A DNA stretch of 64,000 nt from Microglena sp. YARC. Taxonomy: Eukaryota; Chlorophyta; Chlorophyceae; Chlamydomonadales; Chlamydomonadaceae. A program made the position numbers and the translations under genes. Shown one piece after another: positions 35,565 to 49,800 of this stretch (its first letter is position 1; the number at the start of each line of letters is the position of its first letter). The notes beneath the pieces are model-generated. The model had not been told where the DNA came from. It searched no databases and worked only from the letters and a program-made list of their open reading frames with translations. The stretch is taken from positions 15,680,128-15,744,127 of the forward strand of contig CM039467.1 in the NCBI GenBank assembly GCA_022414725.1, given 5' to 3'.

Positions 35565-38500
35565 TTTTTTTGTAAATTCCGTATTTCATTTTGAAACTAG
35601 CAATTAAGGCACTGAATGAACATTATAGACTGTTCACATAGCCTACTCGGAGTCCCAGCAACATCAACCCCTTGGTACTTGACGATGAAGCACTGGATTA
35701 CCATGGACCCTTTTGGTTCTTTAAAGCAAACCGTTACCCATTTTTTTTTTCCATCCTATTATTCTATCTAAAATTCTCTCTCCTAATCAAGGCCTCATCT
35801 TGAACCCCACTTACAACATTTATTCCAGGAATTCCTCTCTTTTTACCAGTAGCAATCAGCTCCTACCCCCGCTATCATTAATTAAGGCACGGGTAAAACA
35901 ATAATGTTGAGCCACCGCTCTGCCAACATCACCACCACCACCGCCATACCACCAACCCCCACTACTAACAACAAACAACCACCCAGCACAACCACCCACC
36001 TGCCAACCACACCCACACACAACGCCACCACACCCCACCGCCAACATACCGCTACACACCACCAACAACACACACCACCCACCCCAACCAACAACATTCC
36101 ACATCTCTAAACCTGCATGCGCTCGTCTCAGCCCCCGCTCCACTCCGTTCCTCTTCTTTTGAGGACTTCAACATAACATTTGGAGCCACACGGAGTCCTC
36201 CACACCATTTCAACCACCACCCACCGCACATTACACCGCACCACCAACAACACCACCACCCACAACACAACCTCCACTTTACTAACAACACGCCACCAAC
36301 AACCCCCAACCCACCACACCAAAAACCACCCATCTACAACCCCCGCCCTCTTCCTTTGACTTCAACAACAACTACCCGCACCACCAACCCCCATCCACCA
36401 CGAACCCCCATCCACCAACAACACCCACCCACCACCAACCAACACAACCCCCACTGACCAAACAAAAACCACCCACTACCCCGCCCACCAACAACCACCC
36501 ACCAACCAACAACCAACCACCACCACCAACCAACAACACCCCACCACACCAACAACCACCTGCCAACCAACCCACCACCCAACAATCCAACCTGCACATC
36601 TCCAAACATGATACGCAGCCCCCGATAGTTCCTCTTCTTTTGAGGACTTCAACAATATAGTTTGAGCAACATTAACCACCACCAACAACAACTACACCCA
36701 CCAACCAACCACCAACAGCAATGCGCAGCCCCAGCATTTTCCTATGCTGATGAAAACTTGAACGATAAAGGTTGGAGCCTACACGAGTCCCATACATCAA
36801 ACCACCACCAACAATAACACCCACCAACACACCAAAACAAACGTGCAGGCCCCCGCTGGTTTTTCTGCTTATGAGGACTTGAACGACGGATACAAGTTCC
36901 TCTACCCCTTCGGATGGCAGAGAATCTCCATCAAGGGTGCTGACATAGTCTTCTCTTCAAGGTTGGTAATTCTGTTATTTGCTTGGCACATTTTATAACG
37001 TTGAATATCTTGAACTTGAATACTCTCTTTACCTTCTCTATAGCTACCTTCTCTGTTGCTACCTCCATCAAGGGTGCTGACGTTGTCTTCATGGTTGGTC
37101 AGGCTTATTATTTGTTTGGTCGTATATTATGATGTTTGGATACCTTCTCTACACATTCTCTATATATACCCTCTGTATTGCTACCTCCTCTACTGCTACC
37201 TTCTCTGTACCTTATCTAAAGCTACCTTCTCCATACCTTTTCTACTGCCACCTTCTGTATACCTTCTCTGTACCTTATCTATAGCTGCCTTCTCTATACC
37301 TTCTCTACTGCTACGTTTTCTTATATGTTCCTTATCTATAGCTACCTTCTCCATACCTTCTCTACTGCTACCTTCTCCATACCTTATCTATTGCTACCCC
37401 ATCTGTACCTTATCTATAGCTACCTTACATATACCTTATCTCCCACCCATGCACCCTCAACTCACCCCACACATACTCCTACCCCTGCCCCAATCACCTC
37501 ACTTCACCCGACACCCATCCCCTTCCCCATGACCTTCCCCACCCCCATCCTCATTCCCATGTGTGAGGTGAAGTGAGCTGCAGGGGCACGGGGTTGGAGT
37601 ATGTGTGAGTGAAGTGAGATTAGGGCGCAGGGTTGGAGTATGTGTGGTAAAAGTGAGTGCCGGGCAGGGGTTGGAGTATGTGTGGGGTGGAGTGAGTGAG
37701 GGGGCAGGGTTTGGAGTATGTGTGAGGTGAAGCAAGGTGAGGGGGCAGGGTTTGGAGTATGTGTGAGGTGAAGCAAAGGTGAGGGGGGCAAGGGGTGGGA
37801 GTATGTGTGAGGTGAAGTGAGGTGAGAAGGCAGGGGTGGGATTTGGATGGGACCACTCGAAGGGCCACATGAGAACCGCGTTCGGTCTGTGGAGCCGGTC
37901 CAATTCAGCTAAGGCATTTTGAGCACGATATGTTGGATGATCTGTAGAGATCCAACATACCATCTGATTGATACCATTTTGCGCGGGAAGATCAACTTGT
38001 TCAAGAGCAAGGCTGACATCAGCGAGTTAAGTGACATTGACTATGTACTGTATCATGTCTAGCTATCTCTAACATTAACTAAATCCCATTTTGTACCGCT
38101 TCATGTCTGCCTAGACTGTCCATCTAAGAGGATGCCCGATATGCTGTCCGTAGGACGTCATGGAGGCCCTGGAGTCAGTCAGTGTGACCATGATTGACAC
38201 TGGCAAGGCTGACATTGGCGAGTTTGGTGACATTGAATATGTACTGCATCATGTCTACCTATCTCTAACATTAATTAAATCCCATTTTGTACCGCTTCAT
38301 GTCTGCCTAGACTGTCCATCTAAGAGGATGCCCAACACAACTCCAACACCACTCCAACCACGCATCAATAGGCTGTTTTGTAGGACGTCATCGAGGCCCT
38401 TGAGTCGTCAGTGTGACCATCATATGACACTGGCAAGGCAGACATCAGCGAGTTAGGTGACATTGAATATGTTGCATCATGACTGCCTATTTCAACTTTA

Positions 38501-40813
38501 AATTAAAGCCCAACTTGTACCGCTTCATGTCTGCCTAGACTGTCTATTAACAAGGATGCCAACACCAGTACCGCGACAGCAACAACCAACTCAAACATAT
38601 GCTGTTTGTAGGACGTCATCGAGGCCCTTGAGTCCGTCAGTGTGACCATCATTGACAAAAGCTGACAAGGCTGACATCAGCGAGTTCGGTGACATTGAAC
38701 CTGGTCTTGGCGAGACCCTTGCCAAGAATGTGCTCGTCCTCCCCCTAACCAGGAGGTCAAAGCTAATCAAGACCGTCGAGGTGAGTTGGCCCTGAAAAAT
38801 GTGTTCATTGGTCATATCATTTCGGGCCCAGCTAGACCCAGCCAGACCTGTCATTGCCTCAACACTTCCATGGAGGGGCCTCACACTTCCATGGAGGGGA
38901 AGCTTGATCAGCAGGGGGGGGGGGGGGGAGGGGGGGGGGGGGGGGCTGGAGCAAGGGGGACTGTCGAGGGTGAGTTGGGCCCTGACAAGTCTATGCGTGT
39001 TGCGAGCGACGCTAAAAAATAGGCGGAAAGGTATATGCGACGGAGCGACCAGGTGGCAACGGTAGTGGAGTTTAGTACGAGAACCGTTGGCTGACAATGT
39101 CAGGCTTTGTTGTTCTCGGTCAGACAAGTCGGTTGGTCAGACAGGATAATGGGTAACCTGGGAAAATGTTCAATGTAAAGTCAAAGTCGAATTCATATGG
39201 GCGTTTCTTCAATTCATTTAAATTTCAATTATCTCAGTGCTAACTGAAAGTCAACTTCACATATGGTTATCTCTTAATGTAAGGCAAATTCAAATCACCA
39301 AATTCACTAAATGGCTTATCTCATCAATATAAAGCAAAGATTCAGTATCTACTCACATTTGGCTATTCTTCATGTTTAGACTAATTTCAATTATCTTATC
39401 AATGATCTCAGTCACTTCAATACGGCTTATTTTCTCTTCAATGCAAGGCAATTTCAAATTTAGACCACTTCACCTAATGGCTTATCTCATCAATATAAGG
39501 CAGATTCGGCAATCTATTCATATGACTTGTCTCTCTTCAATGAAGGGCAAATGTCAAATCTTATTTCATCAATTCGTTAATCGAAGTCACTTCATTGGGG
39601 CATATTCTCTTCACATGTAAGGCAAATTTCAAATTCACCACAATTCACTGTATGGCTTATTCTCATCATTATAAATGCAGATTCAGTAATATACTACATT
39701 TGGCTTATCTCTTCAATTAAGGTAATTTCAAATCACCAATTCAATCATTGGCTTATCTCTTCAATTGTTTTCAAATTTCTGTGACGACTTGCTTTTGCAG
39801 AGGAAAGACGAGAACGAGAAAAATGTGCAGTACAGTCCATGTGCAGTACAATTATTGGTCATCCAGTTCACATAATTCAAATTTGAATTCATATGTGTGA
39901 TCTCCTCAATCCATTTAAATTTGCAGATGAAAGGCGAGAATGAGCGCAAGTACTATGAGCTTCTATGTTAAACGCAGCCAACCTCTGCCTTTCAATCTGT
40001 TTTTCAAATTTCAAATTATCTCATCAATGCAACTCTACAGTCAACTCCACGTGGCTCATCCTTCAATATGTTTAAAATTTCTGTGACAAATTACTTTCTT
40101 TTGCAGGAAAGACGAGAAGTAGGAGCGCAAGTACTAGAGTTCGAGTTCACCCGCAGCCGAACCCCGGCTTTTAATTGTTTTCAAATTTCACCAAATCATC
40201 TCATCAATGCAACTTAAGTCAACCTCAATATGACTTAATATCTTTAATTTGTTTTCAAAATTTCTATTGACTCCTTGTTCTTCTGCAGAGGAAAAAGACG
40301 AGAACGAGCCTCGAAGTACTTACGCAGTTCGAGTTCACACGCAGCCAACCCTGGGCTACCACGCGCACCAAGTCAGCGTTGTGTCCGTCTCAATGGTAAG
40401 TCTTGGTTCTTGGGCTCCACACAACATCAGTTGTCTGCGGTGGCAAGCAGCAGCCATGGGAACACTGCCTTACCTTAGTTGTCTTCTACCAGAACTATTT
40501 GTGTTTTATGAGCTTGTGTTTTATGAGATTTGGGTTCCAACTGCGGTTGCTTTGTCGTGCTGTGGTTAATGCGCTTGAGCTCCACAAGATATACTCTTGG
40601 TCAGGCAAAGCAAAGCGTGGAACCAACCGTTAGTTTCTTCTAACCAGTGCTATTTGTGTTTTATGCGCTTGGGTCTACAGCTAGGTTTGATATATGCACT
40701 TAGACCCCACAGGAAGATCTCTTGTCAGCAGGCAGCGAGGGAACGCACCCACATAGTTTCTTCCTTCCTATTGCAATTTGTGTTTTAATGCGCTCGAGGG
40801 TTTTACCTGCTAT

Positions 40814-40847
<34 letters not shown>

Positions 40848-43800
40848 GGGGGGGGGGGGGAGGTTGCTTTGTAGTGGCCGTTGTTTGGGTGCTTGGACTG
40901 CCACAATATAGCTTTGTCCTGGTCAGCAGCAGCGTGGGAAACGCACAGCTTAGTTGTCTTCTACCAGAACTATTTGTGTTTTAATGCGCTTGGGTTCTAA
41001 CTGCTAGGCTTGCTTAAATGCGCTGGGCTCCCACAAGATGGTACTCTTGGTCAGCAGCAAGTGTGTAGTAGTTTCTTCACCTGTATTATTGTGTGTTATG
41101 CACTTGGGTTCGTACTGCTGGGTTGCTTATGCGCTTGGGCTCCACAAAGAGAGAGATTTTCTCAGCAGCAGTGGTGTGTAGTTTCAATCTGCTGTATTAT
41201 TTGTGTTTGATGCCTTCGGCTCTACAGCTAGGTTGCCTAATGCCTTGGACCCCACATGATATACTCTTTGTCACAGCAGTGGTGTAGTTTCATCTGGCCT
41301 TGTATTATTTGTGTGTGATGCGCGTTGGGCTCTTACAGCTAGGTTGCCTAATGCGCTTGGACTCCACATGATAACCTCACTTTGTTCAGCAGCAGTGTGT
41401 GTAGTTTCATCTGCCTGCTTATTTGTGTTTGATCCCTGGGCTCTACAGTAGGTTCGCTAATGCGTCTCGGACCCACATGCACTCTACTCTCCTGGTCGCT
41501 CAGAGTGGTGTGTAGTTTCATTTGCCTGTATTGATTTTGTGTTGATGCGCTTGGGCTCTCAACAGCCTAGTTGCCCTAATGCCGCCTTGCGACCCACATG
41601 ATAATACCCCTCTTGGTCAGCAGCAGTGTGTGTAGCTCTTCATCTGCCTTTATTATTTGTGAGTTGATCCGCGCTCTCGGGCTCACAGTGTTGCCTAATG
41701 CGCTTGGAGCGACCCCCACATGATCATACCTTTGGTCAGTCCAGCAGTGTCGTGTAGTTCAATCTGCCTGTCCTTATTTTGTGGTTGATCGCGCTGGGTC
41801 TACAGCTAGTTGCCTAAATGCGCCTTGGGACCCCACATATATACTCTTGGTCAGCAGCATGTGTGTAAGTTTCATCTGCCTGTCCTTAATTTGTGTGGTT
41901 GATCGGCGCTTGGTGCTCTACAGCTAAGTGCCCTAATCCCGCTGGACCCACCATCTGATATACTCTTGGTCAGCAGCAGCTGTGTGTGTTCATCTCTGTA
42001 TTATTCTGTGAGTTCGATGCGCTTGGGCTCTACAGCTAGGTTGCCTAATGGCGTCTTGGACCCCACAGATATGCCTCTTAGGTCAGCACATGTGTGTAGT
42101 TCATTGCCTTATTATTTTGTGCTGTTGATGCGTTGGGCTCTACAGCTATGGTTGCTTAATGCGCTTGGACCCACTATGATATATTCTCTTGGTCAGGCAG
42201 CAGTGTGTGTAGTTTCATCTGCTGTATTATTTGTGTGCTCTCGATCCGGCTTGGGCTCTATCAGCTAGGTTGCTAAATCTGCTTCCCGACCCACAAATCA
42301 TTATCTTTGGATACAGAAGCAGTCGTGTGTAGTTTCACTGCCGTATTTATTTGTGTGTGATCGCTTGGGCTCCTACAGCTAGGTTGCTAACGCGCCTTGC
42401 GACCCACCCACTCGCATATCACCTTTCTGTCAGGCAGCAGCCGAGAAACCACTGGCTTCTTCGTTTCCCTTCCTCCAATTGTATTCCTGGTGTTATGCGC
42501 TTGGGTCTCACTGCTAGCGTTGCTTGAATGCGCTTGGGCCCTCACCAGATGTAACTTTGGCCTCACCCAGCAGTCGTCGTCGTACGTTTTCTTCTCCCTT
42601 ATTTTGGTGTGTTTCTGCATTGGGTCTACTGCTGGCTTCGCTTAATCAGCGCTTGGCTCACAAGATGTTACTTCTTGGTCAGCAGCAGTGTGTGTGTTTC
42701 ATTGCCTGTTATTTGTGTGTTGATCGCGTTGGGCTCTACTAGCTAGGGTTGCTAAAATGCGCTTGACACCAATGATATACCCTTTGAGTCAGCAGTCATG
42801 TGTGTAGTTTCATGCCTGTATTTATTTGTGTGTTGATTTGCGCTTGGGTCTACAGCTTGGTTCCTAATGCGCTTGGACCTCCACCATGCATGATACTCTT
42901 GGTCAGCACTAGTGTGTGTAGTTTCATCTGCCTGTCTTATCTTGTTGTTTTGTATGCGCTTGGCTCCTACAGCTAGGATCCTAATGCGCTTGGACCTACC
43001 AATGAAATTACCTTGGTCATCAGAAGTGTGTGTTAAGGTTTCATCTGCCTGTATTATTTGTGTTGTTGATGCGCCTTGGCTTAGCAGCTTAGGACTTGCT
43101 AATCGCTTGGACCGCACATGATATACTTTGTGTCCAGTACAGTGGTGTAGTTATCTATCTGCCTGTATTATTTGTGAGTTGATGTGCGCTTGGGCTCTAC
43201 AGCTAGGTTTTCCTACTGCGGCTTGGGACCCCACATAAATATACTCTTGGTCAGACAGCAGTGTGTGTAGTTTCATCTGCCTGTATTATTTGTGTGCTGT
43301 ATGCCGCTGGGCTCTACAGTAGGTTGCCTAATGCGCTTGACACACATGATATACTCTTGGTCAGCGACAAGTGTGTGTAGTTTCATCTGCCTGTTATTAT
43401 TGATGTGTTGATATTGCGCTTGGGCTCGTACAGCTAGTTGCATACATGCGCTTGGACCACCACATGATATACTTTGGCAGAAAGCAGTGTGTGTATGTCA
43501 TCTGCTGTATATTGTGTGTTTGATGCGCTTGGGCCTCTACCAAGTATGGTGCCTAAATGCGCCTTGGACCCCACATGGATTATATCTTTTGGTCCCAGCA
43601 GCAGCGAGGGAACCATGCTGTTAGTTTCCTTCCTGCAATTTGTATTTGTGTGGTTGATGCGTCTTTGGGTTTACTGCTAGGTATTGGCCAATGCGCTTGG
43701 GCTCAGCAATCTCTTGGTCATCAGCAGTTGTGTGTAGTTTCTTCTTCTACCTGTATTATTGTGTGTTATGCGACTGGGTTCTACTGCTGGGTTGCTTAAT

Positions 43801-46800
43801 GCGCTTGGTGCTCACAATGATTATTCTGTCAGCCAGCAGTGTGTGTAGTTTCATTTGCATGTAATTATTTGTGTGTTGAAATGCGCTTGGCTCTACAGCT
43901 AGGTTGCCTAATGCGCTTGGACCCACAATGATTATATTCTTGGTCAGTCAAGCAGTGTGTTTGTAGTTTCATCTGCCTTATTATTTGTGTGTTGATGCGC
44001 TTGGGTCTAACAACTTGGTTGCCTAAATGCGCTTGACCCCACATGATATACCCTTGGATCAAGCAGCAGTTGTGTGTAGTTTCATCTGCCTGTCTTATTT
44101 GTGTTTCGATGCGCTTGGGCGTACAGCTAGGTTTGCCCTAAATGCGCTTGGCCCTCCACAGATATACTCTTTGGTCAGCAAGCATGGTGTGTAGTTTCAT
44201 CTGCCTGTATGTATTGTGTGTTATGGCTTGTGGCTCTACAGCTCAGGTTCTAATGCGCTTGGACCGAACATATAACTCTGTGGTCAGCAAGCAAGTGTGT
44301 ATTTCATCGCCTTATTATATTGTGAGTTGATTGCGCTTGGGCTCTACAGCTAGTTGCCTAAGTGCGCTTGACCCAAATGATATATCTTGGTCAGCAGCAG
44401 TGTTGTGGTTCATCCTGCCTGTCATATTTTGGTTGTTGTATGCGCTTGGCTCTACAGAGGTTGCCTAATCTTGGACCCACCTGATATACTCTTTGGTCAG
44501 CAGCAGTGTGTTGTAGTTCATCTGCCTGTATTTGTGTATTGAGCGCTTGGGCTCTAACAGCTTAGGTTGCTAATGCCTTGGACCAATGATTACTCTTGGT
44601 CAGCAAGTCAGTGTGTGTGTTTTCATCTTCTGTATTTATTTGTGTGTTGAATTAGCGCTGTGGGCTCTACAAGCTAGGTTGCCCATATGCGCTAGTGGAC
44701 CCCAATGATTATACTTTGGTTCAGCATCGCAGTGTGTGTAGTTTCTATCTGCTGTATTTATTGTGTGTGTTGATTTGCGCTTGGGTCTACAGCTAGGTGC
44801 TAATGGCGCGGACCACCTGCAATATATCTGGTCAGCAGCAGTGTGTTAGTTTCATCTGCCTGTGATTATTTTGTGTGTTGATCGATGTCTTGTAGTTTCA
44901 GTCTGCCCTGTATATATTGTGTGTTATGATGGGCGCTTGGGCTTACAGCTAGGTTGCCTAAATGCGCTTGGACCCCCACATGCATATAATACTCTTGGTC
45001 AGCCAGCAGTGGTGTGTAGTTTGTTTCATCTGCCTGTATTATTTTGTGTTGTTGATTGGCGCTTGGGCTCTACAGACTTAAGGCGTCCCTGTAATGCGCG
45101 CTTGCCCCACAATGATATACTCTTGGTTCAGCAGCAGTTGGTGTAAGTTTTCATCTGCCTCGTATTATTTGTGTGTTTGATGCGCTTGGGCTCTACAGCT
45201 AGGTTGCCTAATGCGCTTGGACCCCACATGATATCTTTTGGTCAGCAGCAGCGGTGAACCACTGTAGTTTTTCAATCTGCCTCGTAATTATTTGTATTTG
45301 TGTTGATGCGCTTGGGCTCTACAGTAGGCTTGCCTAGCCTTGACGCGCACCATGACTATACTCTTGGTGCCAGCAGTGGTGTTTCATCTGCCTGTATTAT
45401 TGTGAGTTGATGCGCTTGGGCGTCAGCTAGGTGCAATGGCGGCTTGGACCACATGATATACCTCTTTGGTCAGCAGCAGTGTGTGTAGTTTCCATCTGCT
45501 AACTGTATTATTTGTGGTTTGATTGGGCGCTGGGCCTACACGTAGTTGCCTAATTGTCACTTGGACAGCACACATGATATACTCTTGGTAGCTGCAGTGT
45601 GGTGTAGTTTCATCTGCTGGGTATTCTTTGTGTGTTATATTGACGCCTTGCGGCTTCTACAGCTAGGTTGTCCTAATGCGCTTGGACCGACCACATGTAT
45701 TCTTGGTGCACAGGTGTGTGTAGTTTCATCTGCTGTATTATTTGTGTGTCTGAAAAGCGCTTGGCTCTACAGCTGGTTGCCTAGTGCGCTTGGCCACATG
45801 ATATACTTTTGCAGCAGCAGCGAGGGAACCACTGCTAGTTTCTTCTCCATTTGTATTGTGTGTTTGAATGCGCTTGGGCTTCTACTGCTAGGTTGCCCTA
45901 AATAGCGCTTCGGGCTCCACAGATGTACTCTGGTCAGGGCAGGCAGTGCTGTGTAGTTTCATTCTAACTGTATTATTGTGTGTGTATTTTGTTGGCTTAG
46001 CAGCTTGGTTGCCTAAGTTTCTCATCTGCCTGTATCATGTGTGTGTTGAGTTGGATTCGCACGGCTTCTAGCTAGGTTGCAATGCGTTTGGTCAGGCAGT
46101 GTATTAGTTAGAGTTCTGCCTGTAATTTGTGTGATGAGTCGCTGCTGTTGAATGCGCTTGGGGTCAGCGCAAGGTACACTAAATGCCGCTTGGGACCCCA
46201 CATGATATACTCTTGGTCCAGCAGTCGTGTGTAAGTTTCATCTGCCTGTATTATTTGTGTGTTTGAAGTGGCTCTTACAGCTAGGTTTGCTATGCGGCCT
46301 TGGACCCCACATGATATTTACTCTTGGTCAGGCAGCAGTTGTGTAGTTTCAATCTGCCTGTATTATTTCTGTGAGTTTGATGCGCTTGGGCTTCTAACAG
46401 GGTGGCCTAATGGCCGCTTGGACCGCAACTGATTACTGCTCTTGTTCAGTCAGCAGTGTGTGTAGTTTCCATCTGCCTGTATTATTGTGTGCTTGACATC
46501 CGCGCTTGGGCTCTTGTCAGCAGCAGTGTGTGTTAAGTATCTGGCCTTATTAGCTTGGCACCTCCACATGATAATCTTCTTGGTCAGCAAGCAGTTGTTA
46601 GTTTGCACTCTGCCTGTATTAATTTGTGGGTCAATAGCGCTGAGCTGCGCTTGGGCTCTACAAGCTAGGTTGCTAATGCGCTTGGACGCCCACATGAATA
46701 TCACCTCCTCTGGTCATGCAGCAGTGTGTAGCTTAGTGTTCCATCTCCTGGTATTATTATTTGTGTGTTTGAGCGCTGGCGCTGGGCTCTACAGTCTAGG

Positions 46801-49800
46801 TTGCCTAATGCGCTTGGACCCCACTATGATCTACTCTTTGGTCAGTCAGCAGTGTGTGTAGTTTTCATCTGTCAATGTATTTATTTCGTGTGTTGATGCG
46901 CTTGGGTTACAGCTAGTTGGCTTCGCCTAAATGCGCTTGACCCACATGATATTACTCTTAGGTCCAGCAGTGTGTGTAGTTTCATCTGCCTGTATTTATT
47001 TGTGTATTGATGCGCGGTGGGCTGCTAAGCTAGGTTGCCTAATGCCGCTTGGACCGCACATGTATATTACCCTCTTGATCAGCAGCCAGTGTGTGTAGTT
47101 TCATTCTGCTCGTCCTATTTGTGTGTGGTTGATGCGCTTGGGCTCTACGCTAGGTTGCCTAATGCGCTTGGAACCCTCACAATGATATATACTCTTGGTC
47201 AGCAAGGCAGTGTGTGTAGTTTCATTGTACTGCTCGTCCTGTATTATTTGTGTGTTGATGCGCTTGGGCTCTACAGCTAGGTTGCCTAATGCGCCTTGGA
47301 CACACATGATATAGCTCTTGGTCAGCAGCAGTGTGTGTAGTTTCATCTGCCTGTATTATTTGTGTGTTGATGCGCTTGGGCTCTACAGCTAGGTTGCCTA
47401 ATGCGCTTGGACCCCACATGATATATCTCTTGTCAGCAAGCAGTGTGTGTAGTTTCATCTGCCTGTATTATTTGTGTGTTGATGCGCTTGGGCTCTACAG
47501 CTAGGTTGCCTAATGCGCTTGGACCCCACATGATATACTCTTGGTCAGCAGCAGTGTGTGTAGTTTCATCTGCCCTGTATTACTTTGTGTGTTGATGCGC
47601 TTGGGCTCTACAGCTGGTTTTGCTAATGCGCTTGGACCCCACTGATATCACTCTTGGTCAGACAGCAAAGTGCTGTTAGTTTCATTCTGCCTGTAATTAT
47701 TTTGTGAGTTGAGGCGCTTGGGCTCTAACAGCTAGGTGCCTATGCGGCTTACGGACGCCCACATGATATACTCTTGGTCAGCAGCAGTGTGGTAGTTTCA
47801 TTGCCTGTATTATTTGTGTGTTTGATGCGCTTGGGCTCTACAGCTAGGTTGCCTAATGCGCTTGGACCCCACATGATATACTCTTGGTCGCAAGCAGTGT
47901 GCTGTAGTGTTTAGTTTCATCTGCTGTATTATTTGTGTGGATGCGCTTGGGCTTCTACAGCTAGGTTGCCTAATGCGCTTGGACCCACATGATATACTCT
48001 GGTCAGACCAAGCATTTCTTCTGCCTGTATTTTTGTGTATTTCCTCCTGTATTATTTGTGTTTGATGCGCTTGGGCTCTAACAGCTAGGTTGCCCTGATG
48101 ATGCGCTAGGCAGTTTGTATGGCTTGACGCTAGGTTGCCTAATCACCCACGTCATGTGCCTGCTATTATTTGTGTGTTGATGCGCTTGGGCTCTACAGCT
48201 CAGGTTGCCTATGCGCTTGGACCCCACATGATATACTCTTGGTCAGCAAGCAGTGGGTGTGTCAGTTTCATCTGCCTGTATTATTTGTGTGTTGATGGCG
48301 CCTGGGGCTCTACAGCTAGGTTGCCTAATGCCCGCTGACCCCACTGATATACTTTTTTGTCAGCAGCAGCGAGGGAACCACTGCTAGTATTCTTCCTCCA
48401 ATTGTATTTTGTGTGTTGATCGCCGCTAGGGTTTGCTAGGTTGTTTTGTATTGGCATTGTTCATGCGCTAGGGCTCTACAATATTTCGTCTTGGTCAGCA
48501 GCAGGCGTGGGAACCACCAGCTAGTTGTCTTACCAGAACCATTTGTGTTTCTATGCGCTTCGGGCTCCACAAGACTTTGTCCCTTGCCTTGCCCACGCGC
48601 AATCCATACCCATCCATCCAGACGGAACTATGCAAAACCCACCTACCCATCCACACCCATTCAATGCGCACCATCCATACCCATCCATCCAGAGGGGGCG
48701 GATCCATGCCAAACCCCCCTAATCCACACCATTCATGCACACCCATCCATCCCATCCATGCAAACCCACCTAACCCATCCAACCCATTCATGCACACCCA
48801 TCCATACCCATCCATCCGTACCATCCCATTGCAAACCCACTGCCCATCCACACCCATTCATGCACACCCATGCCATACCCATCCATCCAGACCGGATCCA
48901 TGCAAACCCATTCTACCATCCACACCCATTCATGCGCACCCCATCCATACCCATCCATCCAGACGGAATCCATGCAAACCCCTATATCCACACCCATTCA
49001 TGCACACCCATCCATACCCATGTCCATCGCAAAACCCACCTACCCATTCCACACCCATGGGTCATGCACAATCCATACCCATCCATTCCGTACCCATCAT
49101 GGTGCAAACCCACCTACCCATCCACACCATTCATGCACACCCATCCATACCCATTCTATCCAGACGGATCATGCAAACCCACCTGCCCATCCACACCCAT
49201 TCATCGCACACCGCATCCATGGACCCTCTCATCCAACGGATCCATGCAAACCCACCTACCCATCCACACCATTCATGCAAACCATCCATACCATCCATTA
49301 CTCCGTACGCCATCCATGCAAACCCACCTACCATTCTCACACCCATTCATGCACACGGCCATCCATACCCATCCATCCGTACGGCATTCCATGCAAACCC
49401 ACCTACCCATCCACACCCATTCATCGCTACACGCATCCATCCATCCATATCCGTACCCATCCATGCAAACCCACCTACCCATCCACACATCCTATTCATG
49501 CACACCATCCATACCCAATCTATCCAGACGAATCCATGCAAACCCACCTACCCATCCCACACCCATTCATGCACACCTATCCATTACCCATCATCCAGAC
49601 GGAGCCATGCACCCCACCTACCATCCACACCATTCATGCACACCCATCCATACCATCCCATCCGGTACCCATCCATGCAAACCCACCTACCCATCCACAC
49701 GCCATGTCATGCACACCCATCCATACCATACCATCGTACCATCCATGCAACCCACCTAGCCCATACCCTCACAACCCATTCATGCACACCCATCCATACC

